Part shown: in pieces, positions 1-7,416 of the stretch
Layout: every line of letters starts with the position of its first letter
Position numbering within the stretch: position 1 is the first letter of the stretch
DNA from: JBGPTK01 sp041497605
Lineage (GTDB): Bacteria; Acidobacteriota; Terriglobia; Acidiferrales; UBA7541
DNA length: 11,189 nt
NCBI GenBank assembly: GCA_041497605.1
Contig: JBGQGW010000126.1
Coordinates: 1-11,189, forward strand
Reading direction: 5' to 3'
Translations under genes and position numbers: made by a program
Notes under the pieces: model-generated
What the model was told of the DNA's origin: nothing
Database searches by the model: none
What the model saw: only the letters and a program-made list of their open reading frames with translations

Positions 1-1
1 G

Positions 2-187
2 GCGGCGTCGCGGATCGCTGCGGTTGGATATGCGCAACCCGTGCTCGGAATCTTGTTTGGTGTCGTCTTCCTGGGCGAACATCTGACGCGCCCGCTGCTC
101 CTGGGCGGCCTCCTGGTTTTGTTCGGTCTCTATCTGACGGAACGAAAAAGCGAAGTAGCGGAACTGGGCGAGGAAGAAGATAGTTGA
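2..187 (+). CDS. EamA/DMT-family permease, C-terminal fragment
   Basis: Only the last 61 residues lie in the window, so the start is missing. The frame beginning at base 2 reads through to TGA at 185-187. It encodes a hydrophobic segment with YAQPVLGILFGVVFLGEH followed by LTRPLLLGGLLVLFGLYLTE, then a short acidic tail (about residues 47-61) rich in Glu and ending in EEEDS. The pattern of a helix ending in a P-V/L-x-x-x-x-x-G-x-x-F-L-G-E motif, then a final helix with GGLLVLxGLYL, is typical of the last two membrane helices of EamA drug/metabolite transporters, which are ten-helix inner-membrane exporters or importers. The substrate cannot be told from this fragment. The next gene begins 110 bases downstream on the same strand. 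Confidence 0.75.
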   Translation, partial: AASRIAAVGYAQPVLGILFGVVFLGEHLTRPLLLGGLLVLFGLYLTERKSEVAELGEEEDS

Positions 188-215
188 AGTGATTTGTGAG
201 ATCGGTCGCCTGGCG

Positions 216-244
216 TTGACTCGACCAGTCATGCGTGTTACTAC
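216..244 (+). promoter_or_regulatory. Possible sigma70-like promoter upstream of the leuB-like gene
   Basis: TTGACT at 216-221 is a near-consensus -35 box. Seventeen bases later lies TACTAC (239-244), a weak -10 box. The -35 overlaps a small inverted repeat, TGACT-cgacc-AGTCA (217-231), which could be an operator. A second short stem, GGTTC...GAACC (250-266), would lie in the 5' leader. The -10 match is poor, so this is only a candidate. Confidence 0.3.
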
Positions 245-297
245 TTTTCGGTTCCGCACGCGAACCAAGAATTATTTAGAGTGGAGACTGAAATTTT

Positions 298-1410
298 ATG
301 CCGCACACGCGCTCCTCCGGGCAGCCCGATCGCAAGCGAATCGCCGTCATCCCCGGAGATGGCATCGGTAAGGAAGTGACCGCCGAGGCCACCAGGATTC
401 TTGGGATTGTCGCTGCCGCCGGCGGCAAGCATCTCGAACTCGTCACTTTCGATTGGGGCGCCGACCGGTTCCTGCGCGACGGCACCACCCTTCCGGATGA
501 CGCGCCGGAGATGTTTCGCAATGAGTTCGACTCTATTCTCTTCGGCGCCTTGGGTGATCCGCGGGTGCCCTCGAACAAACATGCGGCCGATATTCTCCTG
601 GGCCTGCGCTTCAAGCTCGATCTCTACGTGAATATCCGTCCCTGTATTCTGCTCGATCCACGCCTCACCCCGCTGAAAGACAGGACCGAAAAGGATATCC
701 GCTTCGTGGTTTTTCGCGAGAATACCGAGGGCTTGTATGCTGGCGTGGGCGGATTCTTCAAGCGCGGCACTCCGGATGAAGTGGCGGTGCAGGAAGAAAT
801 CAATACGCGCAAAGGAGTGGAACGCATCCAGCGCTACGCCTTCGAATTTGCGCGGGAGAACAAGCTCGAGCGCTTGTGCATGAGCGACAAGTCCAACGCG
901 CTGACCTACGGGCACGATCTGTGGCAGCGTGTTTTCGCGGAACTGAAGCGCGAGTACCCCGAGATCAAGGCCAGCCATCAGTATATCGACAATATGCTGC
1001 TGCAGATGGTTCGCGACCCTTCGCAATTTCAGGTGATCGTTACCTGCAATTTGTTCGGCGACATCGCCAGCGACCTGGGAGCCGGATTGATCGGGGGTCT
1101 GGGTCTTGCTCCTTCGGCGAACATCAATCCCGAGGGAGTATCGCTCTTTGAGCCGGTGCATGGCTCGGCTCCCAATATCGCAGGGAAGGACCAGGCGAAT
1201 CCGATGGGCTCGGTTTTGAGTGCAGCCATGATGCTCGATCATCTGGGATGGAGCAGGGAAGCGGAGGCGATCGAAGCCTCGGTGCGCGCCGCGATTCAGG
1301 AAAGAAAAACTACGCCCGATCTGGGCGGCACGTGCGGGACGCGCGAAGTGGGAGCATGGCTGGCCGAGTATGTTGCGAGTCACAGTGTCGGCGCGTCGAC
1401 ATCTTCGTAG
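298..1410 (+). CDS. leuB: Isocitrate/isopropylmalate dehydrogenase family; probable 3-isopropylmalate dehydrogenase
   Basis: A 370-residue cytosolic NAD(P)-dependent beta-decarboxylating dehydrogenase. If it is LeuB it oxidises and decarboxylates 3-isopropylmalate to 2-oxoisocaproate in leucine synthesis. The N-terminus has IAVIPGDGIGKEVT (15-28). Substrate-binding arginines are seen in LRFKLDLYVNIRP (R104, R114) and FRENTEG (R140). The catalytic pair is Y147 in GLYAG and K198 in SDKSN. Metal ligands are D231 and D255/D259 within the family signature NLFGDIASDLGAGL (251-264). The NAD-loop HGSAP is at 288-292. GDPRVPS and LRFKLD resemble the shorter actinobacterial-type LeuB rather than the E. 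coli form. Tartrate/malate dehydrogenases of the same fold share RENTEG, so the exact substrate is not certain. The start is ATG at 298 with a GGAG at 283-286. No other leu gene is in the window. The last residues (SVGAST) are encoded by a palindromic repeat at 1387-1400. Confidence 0.85.
   Translation: MPHTRSSGQPDRKRIAVIPGDGIGKEVTAEATRILGIVAAAGGKHLELVTFDWGADRFLRDGTTLPDDAPEMFRNEFDSILFGALGDPRVPSNKHAADILLGLRFKLDLYVNIRPCILLDPRLTPLKDRTEKDIRFVVFRENTEGLYAGVGGFFKRGTPDEVAVQEEINTRKGVERIQRYAFEFARENKLERLCMSDKSNALTYGHDLWQRVFAELKREYPEIKASHQYIDNMLLQMVRDPSQFQVIVTCNLFGDIASDLGAGLIGGLGLAPSANINPEGVSLFEPVHGSAPNIAGKDQANPMGSVLSAAMMLDHLGWSREAEAIEASVRAAIQERKTTPDLGGTCGTREVGAWLAEYVASHSVGASTSS
1387..1400. repeat. Interspersed palindrome, copy 1 (GTCGGCGCGTCGAC)
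   Basis: One mismatch from the perfect 14-bp palindrome GTCGGCGCGCCGAC that occurs at 3432 and 7344. The flanking T and A extend it to 16 bp (TGTCGGCGCGTCGACA). It lies inside the last codons of the leuB-like gene, ten bases before the end of its stop codon. Confidence 0.6.
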
Positions 1411-1415
1411 ACGAT

Positions 1416-1452
1416 GATTCGCGAGCGATCCTAAAGTTTTGATTTAATTTTT
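1416..1452 (+). terminator. Weak terminator candidate after the leuB-like gene
   Basis: GATTCGCGAGCGATC (1416-1430) can form a short stem of about five base pairs with one bulged T and a CGAG loop. It is followed by an AT-rich stretch with two runs of T (1437-1440 and 1448-1452). It sits in the 101-base gap between two convergent genes, where a terminator is expected, but the stem is weak and the T tract is not directly adjacent. Confidence 0.2.
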
Positions 1453-1511
1453 GCGCTGCTCGTCTTCGAAAGAAACTATTTGTTCCCCATCCATTCGCAC
1501 CCAGGGCCAAG

Positions 1512-2207
1512 TCATCCGTAGACTCTTCGCCTCCGCGCCGGCTGCATTACGGTTTTCACCAGAAAGATTCCCAGCACAAAGCCTCCCACGTGCGCCCACC
1601 AGGCTACCCCTCCCGATGCGCCCGTTTGCATCGATCCTATTCCACTGAGAAATTGAAATAAGAACCAGACTCCGATGAACACGATGGCCGGCAGGCGAAC
1701 GGTAAAGAAAAAGATGAGCAAGGGTACAAGGGTGAGCACCTGTGTGCCGGGGAAGAAAATTAAATAGGCGCCTAAGACGCCGGAGATCGCGCCACTCGCG
1801 CCGATCGCCGGAACCTTCGAGCCCCAACTGAAAAGCAACTGCGCGACGCCGGAACCAAGGCCGCATATCAAGTAAAAAATTAAATACTGAAAATGGCCCA
1901 ATTCATCTTCGACATTATCCCCGAAGATCCACAGGAACCACATGTTCCCGATGATGTGCAGCCAGCCTCCATGCAGGAACATGCTGGTGAAGAGGGGGAT
2001 CAGCGCATCACTCAAGTTTAAGTTCGAATCTGGATCGAGAGCCAGTTGCAGGTGGGAGGGAACCATGCCGTAGGTCATCACGAACGCTTGCCCGGCCCGG
2101 GGACTAAGCGACACTTGATGGAAGAACACGATCACGTTTATGGCGATCAGGGCCAGGGTGACAATGGGGAAGGTGCGCCGGACGATTGAATCTTTGAGTG
2201 GAATCAT
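1512..2207 (-). CDS. Rhomboid-family intramembrane serine protease
   Basis: A 231-residue polytopic membrane protein with the full rhomboid active site. The catalytic serine is S138 in GASGA (136-140) and the catalytic histidine is H206 in AWWAHVGGF. The supporting HxxxN motif is H84-IIG-N88 in the second helix. Hydrophobic segments lie near 14-30, 72-96, 106-126, 134-160, 161-188 and 201-218, matching a six-helix bacterial core, and the protein ends in a basic tail (RRRR, 225-228). It would cleave transmembrane segments of membrane proteins; the substrate is unknown. It begins 33 bases after the broken sugar kinase on the same strand, so the two may share an mRNA. No strong Shine-Dalgarno is visible before the ATG at 2205-2207. 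The symbol is left blank because several rhomboid subtypes exist and none can be chosen from sequence alone. Confidence 0.93.
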   Translation of the reverse strand: MIPLKDSIVRRTFPIVTLALIAINVIVFFHQVSLSPRAGQAFVMTYGMVPSHLQLALDPDSNLNLSDALIPLFTSMFLHGGWLHIIGNMWFLWIFGDNVEDELGHFQYLIFYLICGLGSGVAQLLFSWGSKVPAIGASGAISGVLGAYLIFFPGTQVLTLVPLLIFFFTVRLPAIVFIGVWFLFQFLSGIGSMQTGASGGVAWWAHVGGFVLGIFLVKTVMQPARRRRVYG

Positions 2208-2240
2208 TCAAGTTCTACTTTTGATAATATATTCTTAAAG

Positions 2241-3198
2241 CTATAGCCTCGCAACGTCGTATTCCGGGGCATACTTATCCGCACACTGCATAAAATTCTC
2301 AATTTCTCCAATTGTCCGGATTCCTCCGCGCGCTCCCGGAGCCGTGCAATTGAGCGCCGCCCCCGCGCAACTGAACTCAAGAATGTGATCGAGCTCCCAC
2401 CTCTGCGCCAGCCCATATACGAAGCCGGCATGGAAAATATCTCCCGCGCCGGTTGTATCCACAGTCTCGACTCGAAAGGCGGAAGAGTAGTGGAAACGAG
2501 TTCCATCCCATGCCAGCACTCCTCCGATTCCCAGAGTAACGCCTGCTACCCGGCATCCGAATTGGCGAGAAATCATGGGCAATGACTCAACCGGATTCTT
2601 CACATTCAGTAGGCGCGCCAGGAATTCATGCGAAGAGATCATGTAGTCCGTATATTCAAGTAACCCTTGAACTCCCGGATAGAGGTTGTCCAGGTCGGCA
2701 ACAACAGGAATCCTAGTCTCGCGCCCAGCGCGCCGCTTGGGCCGCAGCGGCTGTATCGTGTCCATCCACAAGCAGCAAGCGCGAGCACGTCACCCATTCA
2801 CGCTGGAGTTCTTCCGGGCGGAGTTCCAGTCGAGCGTCTCGCTTCCAGAGGACGGTTCTCTCGCCCGTTCGTTCGTCAACCAGAATGTAAGCAATCTGGC
2901 TTGATGAGCCGATCGCTTCCAGAAGGTGCGATTCGACTCCGCTCCGCGCCAGTTCCTCCCTGTGCATTCGCGTCGCAGCGTCGTCTCCCAGCTTGCCCAC
3001 ATATCGCGTTCGCAGCCCCCAAGTCTGGCAGGCCACCATGGCGCTCGCCACCTGGCCGCCGGGTAGAACTTCGGAACTGAGAATCTCCACTTTAGAGTCG
3101 GAGGAAGGGAAGTGCGGCAGGCGTATGATGGTGTCGGTTGCGTTCAAGCCGACGCCGGCAACATCGACGATTGGAAATTGCGCCATGGTCCAGCCCAC
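2241..3198 (-). pseudogene. PfkB/ribokinase-family sugar kinase, interrupted by a frameshift
   Basis: Two minus-strand frames together make one PfkB kinase of about 318 residues, the normal length for the family. The first frame (3198 down to a TAG at 2713-2715) holds the N-terminal half, with LPGGQVASAMVACQTWG around residues 45-61 and VGKLGDD near 67-73, and ends in GHDTAAAAQAARWARD. The second frame continues with RIPVVADLDNLYPG and carries VDTTGAGDIFHAGF, whose Asp (codon 2439-2441) is the catalytic base. The halves join at about 2710-2722, where two bases appear to be missing, or one is extra. The family's usual WAR-xxx-IPV spacing favours a two-base loss. PfkB enzymes phosphorylate sugars or nucleosides with ATP; the substrate here is unknown. 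The start could be GTG at 3196-3198 or ATG at 3184-3186. Whether this is a true pseudogene or a base-calling error cannot be decided here. A rhomboid gene follows 33 bases downstream. Confidence 0.85.
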
Positions 3199-3357
3199 TC
3201 TAATCGAGCAAGAAAGTTTTTCAAGAGTGATCTGAAAATAAGCAGCACTCTGAAGATTGCGTGAGCGCAGTGTCTCGAGCGCTAGCTGAAGCAGCTAAAG
3301 CAAAGGTTTAAGAAATAATCGCCAAAGGCAATTCCGCCGAGCGATTAGCATTTGCAC

Positions 3358-3373
3358 AGGAAGCGCGCCTGTG
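3358..3373 (+). promoter_or_regulatory. Shine-Dalgarno plus GTG, alternative recO start
   Basis: AGGAAG at 3358-3363 stands seven bases before an in-frame GTG at 3371-3373, a good ribosome-binding arrangement. The ATG at 3452 that matches the usual RecO N-terminus has no recognisable Shine-Dalgarno; palindrome copy 2 occupies that position instead. Confidence 0.4.
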
Positions 3374-3431
3374 GTAAGAAGTTTTGTTTCGCTGCGTGCG
3401 GCTCGAGCGGCTTGTGGCGGGCCGGCTGCTG

Positions 3432-3445
3432 GTCGGCGCGCCGAC
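3432..3445. repeat. Interspersed palindrome, copy 2 (GTCGGCGCGCCGAC)
   Basis: A perfect 14-bp palindrome containing an AscI-type GGCGCGCC core. It ends six bases before the ATG of recO at 3452, where a Shine-Dalgarno would be expected. In RNA it could fold on itself only with a tight loop, so a DNA-binding role is at least as likely. Confidence 0.65.
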
Positions 3446-3451
3446 ACGCTG

Positions 3452-4198
3452 ATGCCTCTCCGCGAATCCGAAGCTATCGTCTTACAGAGTTACCCGCTCG
3501 GGGAAGGCGACCGGTTGGTCAGCTTCCTTTCGCGAAACATGGGACGCGTTCGCGGAGTCGCTGCCGGAGCGCGGCGGCCGAAGAGCCGGTTCGGTTCAAC
3601 GCTCGAGCGGCTCTCGCATGTTCGAATCTGGTTCTTCGAGCGGGAGACGCGGGAGTTGGTCCGCATCAACCAGTGCGAGTTGATCGAATCATTCCTCTCC
3701 GCTCACGGCGATTACGATTCCAGCGTGGCCTTCGCGTTGTTCAGCGAAATCACCGATGCGGTGCTGCCCGATCGCGAGCCTTCGGATGCTGCGTTCCGGC
3801 TGCTGCTGCTGGCGGCGCAACAGGTCAAGCAATCGGCACGTGTCGCTCTGCCGTTGGCCTATTTCAGTCTTTGGACGGTGCGGCTGGCGGGCTGGCTCCC
3901 CGATCTCGACCGCTGTGCGCATTGCGGCCGCGCTCTCGCGGCGGATGAGCCGGGATATGTTTTACTCGGACAGGCTGGACTGGTTTGTTCGAAATGCCGC
4001 CTGCCGGGAACGCGCGTTCTTTCGGGCGCCGCACGAGTTGCGGCGCGGCGGATGCTGGCCGGGCGCCTGGATGCGCTGATGGCTGAAACATGGCCCGACG
4101 CGAGCGTGCGTGAATTGAGCCATATTTCCTTGGATTTGATCGAGCATCACATCGAAAGGAAACTGACTTCGCGAGCGATGCTGGAGCCGGCACTGTGA
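3452..4198 (+). CDS. recO: DNA repair protein RecO
   Basis: A 248-residue recombination mediator. RecO works with RecR, and with RecF in the gap-repair pathway, to load RecA on SSB-coated single-stranded DNA. The N-terminal OB-fold begins at MPLRESEAIVLQSYPLGEGD, the typical RecO start, and includes GRVRGVAAGARRPKSRFG (31-48). The helical C-terminal part carries a four-cysteine zinc site, C155-x2-C158 and C179-x2-C182 (CAHC...CSKC). Length fits the family (about 240-250). ATG 3452 was chosen by homology. A GTG at 3371 in the same frame has a better ribosome-binding site and would add 27 residues, part of them encoded by the palindrome at 3432. The stop codon overlaps the GTG start of glyQ (GTGA, 4195-4198), so the two are probably translationally coupled. 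Confidence 0.93.
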   Translation: MPLRESEAIVLQSYPLGEGDRLVSFLSRNMGRVRGVAAGARRPKSRFGSTLERLSHVRIWFFERETRELVRINQCELIESFLSAHGDYDSSVAFALFSEITDAVLPDREPSDAAFRLLLLAAQQVKQSARVALPLAYFSLWTVRLAGWLPDLDRCAHCGRALAADEPGYVLLGQAGLVCSKCRLPGTRVLSGAARVAARRMLAGRLDALMAETWPDASVRELSHISLDLIEHHIERKLTSRAMLEPAL

Positions 4199-5169
4199 AA
4201 GGGAAGTCTAAGAGGGTCGTAAAACCGAAAGCCGCACCGAAGCCGCACGGGCTGAGTTTCCAGCAGCTCATTCTAACTTTGCAACAGTATTGGGTCGCGC
4301 GCGGCTGCATTCTTCAGCAGCCCTATGACATAGAGGTTGGCGCGGGCACGATGCACCCGGAGACGTTTCTGCGCGTGCTCGGGCCCGATCCCTATCGCGT
4401 TGCCTATGTGCAGCCGAGCCGGCGCCCCGCCGACGGGCGCTACGGCGAGAATCCCAACCGCCTCTATAAACACACGCAACTTCAAGTAATACTTAAACCA
4501 TCGCCCGCGGACGTCCAGAATCTTTATTTGGAAAGCTTGCGGGCGATCGGAATTAATTTGAAACTTCATGACATCCGTTTTGAAGAAGATAATTGGGAAT
4601 CGCCCACTCTTGGCGCCTGGGGCGTGGGATGGCAAGTATTACTGGATGGGTTGGAAATTACCCAGTTCACGTATTTCCAGCAATGTGGCGGGATCGACCT
4701 GAACCCGGTCTCCGTGGAACTGACTTACGGCCTGGAGAGAATTGCGGCGTTCCTTGAGGATGTCGACAACGTCTATGATCTCCGCTGGTCAGAGAATGTC
4801 ACCTACGGTCAGATCCGCCTACCCGAGGAATTGCAACTTTCAACATATACTTTCGAGCTGGCTGATCCGGTTGCCACCCGGAAAATGTTTGACCTGAGCG
4901 AAGCCGAAGCGTCGCGGCTTCTGAAAATGTACGCCGGGCTCAAGGGGGAAGAGAAGCGCCGGTTCCCAATTCTTGCGGTCTACGATCTCTGCCTGAAGTG
5001 TTCGCACCTTTTTAACATCTTGGACGCCAGGGGCGTGATTTCTACGACCGAGCGTGGGGGGCTGATTGGCCGTGTGCGGCAGATCGCTTGCCGGGTGGCT
5101 CAATATATCCTCGATCAGCGAACTCCTCACGCCCCCGTCGAAGGAAGCGGAGCAGAGGTGAGGGCATGA
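4195..5169 (+). CDS. glyQ: Glycyl-tRNA synthetase alpha subunit
   Basis: A 324-residue catalytic (class II) subunit of the bacterial two-subunit (alpha2beta2) glycyl-tRNA synthetase, which activates glycine with ATP in the cytosol. Family blocks are clear and collinear with E. coli GlyQ: SFQQLILTLQQYW (21-33), VQPSRRPADGRYGENPNR (72-89), DIRFEEDNWESPTLGAWG (126-143, class II motif 2 region), TQFTYFQQCGG (156-166) and ELTYGLERI (175-183, motif 3). The LDARGVISTTER block is at 276-287. The start is GTG 4195, with GGAG at 4183-4186; no later in-frame ATG precedes the conserved core. The N-terminus has a lysine-rich extension of about 18 residues (KGKSKRVVKPKAAPK) that E. coli GlyQ lacks. The 3' end overlaps glyS by ATGA (5166-5169). 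Confidence 0.97.
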   Translation: MKGKSKRVVKPKAAPKPHGLSFQQLILTLQQYWVARGCILQQPYDIEVGAGTMHPETFLRVLGPDPYRVAYVQPSRRPADGRYGENPNRLYKHTQLQVILKPSPADVQNLYLESLRAIGINLKLHDIRFEEDNWESPTLGAWGVGWQVLLDGLEITQFTYFQQCGGIDLNPVSVELTYGLERIAAFLEDVDNVYDLRWSENVTYGQIRLPEELQLSTYTFELADPVATRKMFDLSEAEASRLLKMYAGLKGEEKRRFPILAVYDLCLKCSHLFNILDARGVISTTERGGLIGRVRQIACRVAQYILDQRTPHAPVEGSGAEVRA

Positions 5170-7298
5170 AGGATCGCGGAGACTTTCTGCTCGAGATCGG
5201 ATGCGAAGAAATACCTGCGGGTGTGATACCACGCGCCGTTGAGCAACTTAAACAAACACTTGAGAAATTGCTCTCAACGCATGGGTTGCTTGAGAATGCG
5301 ACGGTTGAAACTTTGGGAGCGCCGCGCCGGCTCGCTGGAATAGTCAAATCCGTTTTGCTCCGGCAGGAAGATGTGACGCGCGAGATCACCGGCCCACCGA
5401 AATCGATTGCCTATGACAATGTCGGCCAGCCGACACGCGCCGCCTACAGTTTTGCCGAAAAGCAGGGAATTCCGCTGGAAAAACTTTCCATCGTGATGAC
5501 GCCCAAGGGCGAGTGTCTTGCTGCGAAGCAGGTGATCGTGGGCCGCTGCACCGGCGATATTCTTGCCGAGAATTTGCCGCAGGCCATCCTCTCGCTCTCT
5601 TTTCCGCGGCCGATGTATTGGTCCGGCGCCGGCGGTCCTCGCTTCGTGCGCCCGATTCGCTGGATTGTGGCTCTTCTGGAAGGGAAGCTCGTCGCTTTCA
5701 ATGTGGCTGGCGTCAATTCCGGAAGCAACACATCCGGGCACCGATTCCTGGGTAAAGCAAAAATTTCGGTTCGAGGACCGGCCGACTACGTCACCAAGCT
5801 CCGCAGCAATTTCGTGATGGTCCACGCCGAGGACCGCCAGAAGAAAATCGAGCAGGAGATTCAAGGCCTGGTCGCGCGCAAAGGTTGGCGAACGCACGCC
5901 GATCCGGGCCTGCTCGAGATGGTCACCTACTTGAACGAATACCCCAGCGTCCTGCTGGGCAATTTTGATCCGGCATTTCTCGAGCTTCCCGATGAAATCC
6001 TGATCACGGTAATGCGCGGCCATCAGAAGTATTTCGCTGTGGAAAATCGTAAAGGGGAACTCGAGCCTCATTTTCTCGCAGTCATCAATCTGGACCGGGA
6101 CAGGGAAGGGTTGGTGCGTGCCGGGCACGAACGTGTGCTGCGCGCCCGATTTGCGGACGCCCGGTTCTTCTGGGAGACTGACCAGAAGCGGCGGTTGTCC
6201 GACTATCTGCCGAAACTTTCTCAAGTGACTTATGAATCCCGCCTCGGCAGCTATGGCGACAAAGTGGAGCGCATGCGTTCGCTGGCCCGCTGGATCGCGG
6301 AGCAGTGGTTCAGCACTGGAATTCGCCAGGCCGATGTGCCGGGAGCTGACCGCGCCGCCGAGCTCGCCAAATGCGACCTGGTGACGGAAATGGTACGGGA
6401 GTTCACCGAACTGCAAGGAATCGTCGGCGGCCTTTATGCCAGGGCTCAAGGAGAACCGGAAGATATTTCCTGGGCCGTCTATGACCATTATCGCCCGGTC
6501 GGAATCGATGACCCCATTCCCCGGAATCTCACCGGGTGCGCAGTCGCCATGGCCGACAAGCTGGATTCGCTGGTGGCATGCTTTGCGGTGGAGCTGGTTC
6601 CTTCGGGTTCAAGCGATCCATTCGCCTTGAGGCGCGCTGCGCTGGGCATCGTGAAGATACTTCTGGAACGTAAAGTTCCACTTTCACTTTCAGCGGCAAT
6701 CTCAGCGAGCGCGCGCTCGCTGCTCATTTACCCTCCCAAGATTCAAGTTTCACCTAAAGTTGAAAAGCAGGTCCTTGATTTTATACTGGAACGCGCACGC
6801 TTCGTTTTGCGTGAACGTGAAGGATTCGCCTACGATGAAGTGAATGCGGCATTCGCCGCAGGCGCCGACGAATTAGTGGACGCCGTACAGCGCGTCGCGG
6901 CGCTGAAGACGATCCGGCACACCAAGAATTTCCCGCCGCTCGCGGTGGCGTTCAAGCGCATCCGGAAGATCCTGGCCAAGGCCGGCCCGGAGGAAAGCTG
7001 GAAGCTCAGCGCGGTCGATCCTAATCTCTTCCGTGATACGGCGGAAAGGGAACTCCACACCGTTTCACGAAAGGTGGCCGGCCGGGCCACAACCCACAAG
7101 AAGGCGGCCCGGTACCGCGAAGCGCTGGAAGCAATCGCGGAGCTGCGCCCGGTGGTCGACCGATTTTTCGACGAAGTTCTGGTGATGGCTGAAGAAGAGG
7201 AAGTCCGCAAGAACCGGCTGACTCTGCTTGCCGAATTGCTTCGAGAATTTTCCACGATCGCCGATTTTTCGGAGATGGTATCGGAAGAATCGCGCTGA
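5166..7298 (+). CDS. glyS: Glycyl-tRNA synthetase beta subunit
   Basis: A 710-residue partner of GlyQ that binds and positions tRNA-Gly. It begins FLLEIGCEEIPAGVIPRA (7-24), the hallmark N-terminus, followed by APRRLAG (52-58) and SFPRPMYWSG near 145-154. TVMRGHQKYFAVE is at 281-293. The HD-like central domain carries KCDLVTEMVREFTELQGIVGG (402-422) and DPFALRRAALGIVKI (484-498). The C-terminus (about 560-700) is an ArgRS-type anticodon-binding (DALR) region ending in a helical RKNRLTLLAELLREFSTIADFS. Length is close to E. coli (689). The reading frame is open from 5088, but ATG 5166 is chosen because the conserved start follows at once. A strong GAGGTGAGG (5155-5163) lies just before it, inside glyQ, and the ATG overlaps the glyQ stop. 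Coupled translation would keep the subunits balanced. Confidence 0.97.
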   Translation: MKDRGDFLLEIGCEEIPAGVIPRAVEQLKQTLEKLLSTHGLLENATVETLGAPRRLAGIVKSVLLRQEDVTREITGPPKSIAYDNVGQPTRAAYSFAEKQGIPLEKLSIVMTPKGECLAAKQVIVGRCTGDILAENLPQAILSLSFPRPMYWSGAGGPRFVRPIRWIVALLEGKLVAFNVAGVNSGSNTSGHRFLGKAKISVRGPADYVTKLRSNFVMVHAEDRQKKIEQEIQGLVARKGWRTHADPGLLEMVTYLNEYPSVLLGNFDPAFLELPDEILITVMRGHQKYFAVENRKGELEPHFLAVINLDRDREGLVRAGHERVLRARFADARFFWETDQKRRLSDYLPKLSQVTYESRLGSYGDKVERMRSLARWIAEQWFSTGIRQADVPGADRAAELAKCDLVTEMVREFTELQGIVGGLYARAQGEPEDISWAVYDHYRPVGIDDPIPRNLTGCAVAMADKLDSLVACFAVELVPSGSSDPFALRRAALGIVKILLERKVPLSLSAAISASARSLLIYPPKIQVSPKVEKQVLDFILERARFVLREREGFAYDEVNAAFAAGADELVDAVQRVAALKTIRHTKNFPPLAVAFKRIRKILAKAGPEESWKLSAVDPNLFRDTAERELHTVSRKVAGRATTHKKAARYREALEAIAELRPVVDRFFDEVLVMAEEEEVRKNRLTLLAELLREFSTIADFSEMVSEESR

Positions 7299-7343
7299 TT
7301 GCTAGCATAAAGTATTGCTTGAACTATTTGGGCCGCGCATTTC

Positions 7344-7357
7344 GTCGGCGCGCCGAC
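7344..7357. repeat. Interspersed palindrome, copy 3 (GTCGGCGCGCCGAC)
   Basis: An exact duplicate of the perfect palindrome at 3432-3445, placed in the 118-base spacer between glyS and ppdK. A partial half-site (ATCGTCGGTG) follows at about 7367. No T tract follows, so it is not an intrinsic terminator. Confidence 0.65.
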
Positions 7358-7404
7358 AATCTTGAAATCGTCGGTGTATCGGAAATCCGTTGACCCACCT
7401 AACA

Positions 7405-7411
7405 AGAGAGG
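7405..7411 (+). promoter_or_regulatory. Ribosome-binding site fixing the ppdK start
   Basis: AGAGAGG stands five bases before GTG 7417. Together with the conserved NYVYFFG just after that GTG, it favours this start over the upstream in-frame TTG at 7390. Confidence 0.6.
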
Positions 7412-7416
7412 TCCAC

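Larger units (their letters stand above)
3199..3451. other. Divergent intergenic region with inverted repeats
   Basis: This gap separates the minus-strand kinase from recO. It holds a perfect 6-bp-arm hairpin, TAGCTG-aag-CAGCTA (3283-3297). It also holds a wider inverted repeat with arms TAATCGC (3316-3322) and GCGATTA (3341-3347), which encloses GCC-aaa-GGC (3321-3329). Copy 2 of the 14-bp palindrome lies at 3432-3445. No convincing promoter pair was found. If recO starts at GTG 3371, the right third of this region is coding. Confidence 0.5.

Noticed and set aside
241..1383. A long open frame (380 codons) on the minus strand opposite the leuB-like gene
   Set aside because: It has no recognisable domain and lies wholly antisense to a clear dehydrogenase; GC-rich genes commonly leave such open antisense frames.
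3620..3630. GTTCGAATC, resembling a tRNA T-loop (also near 2022-2030)
   Set aside because: Both lie inside protein-coding frames, and no acceptor or anticodon stem can be drawn around them.
5421..5434. GTCGGCCAGCCGAC inside glyS, similar to the interspersed palindrome
   Set aside because: The centre (CCAG instead of GCGC) differs and it encodes the glyS residues VGQPT, so it is probably a chance match.
5274..6488. A 404-codon minus-strand open frame opposite glyS, and similar ones opposite ppdK (8422-9156, 9172-9996)
   Set aside because: These are shadows of well-supported genes, with no motifs and no ribosome-binding sites that stand out.
7299..7343. Possible promoter (TTGCTA) upstream of ppdK
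   Set aside because: No acceptable -10 box was found at 16-18 bases from it.
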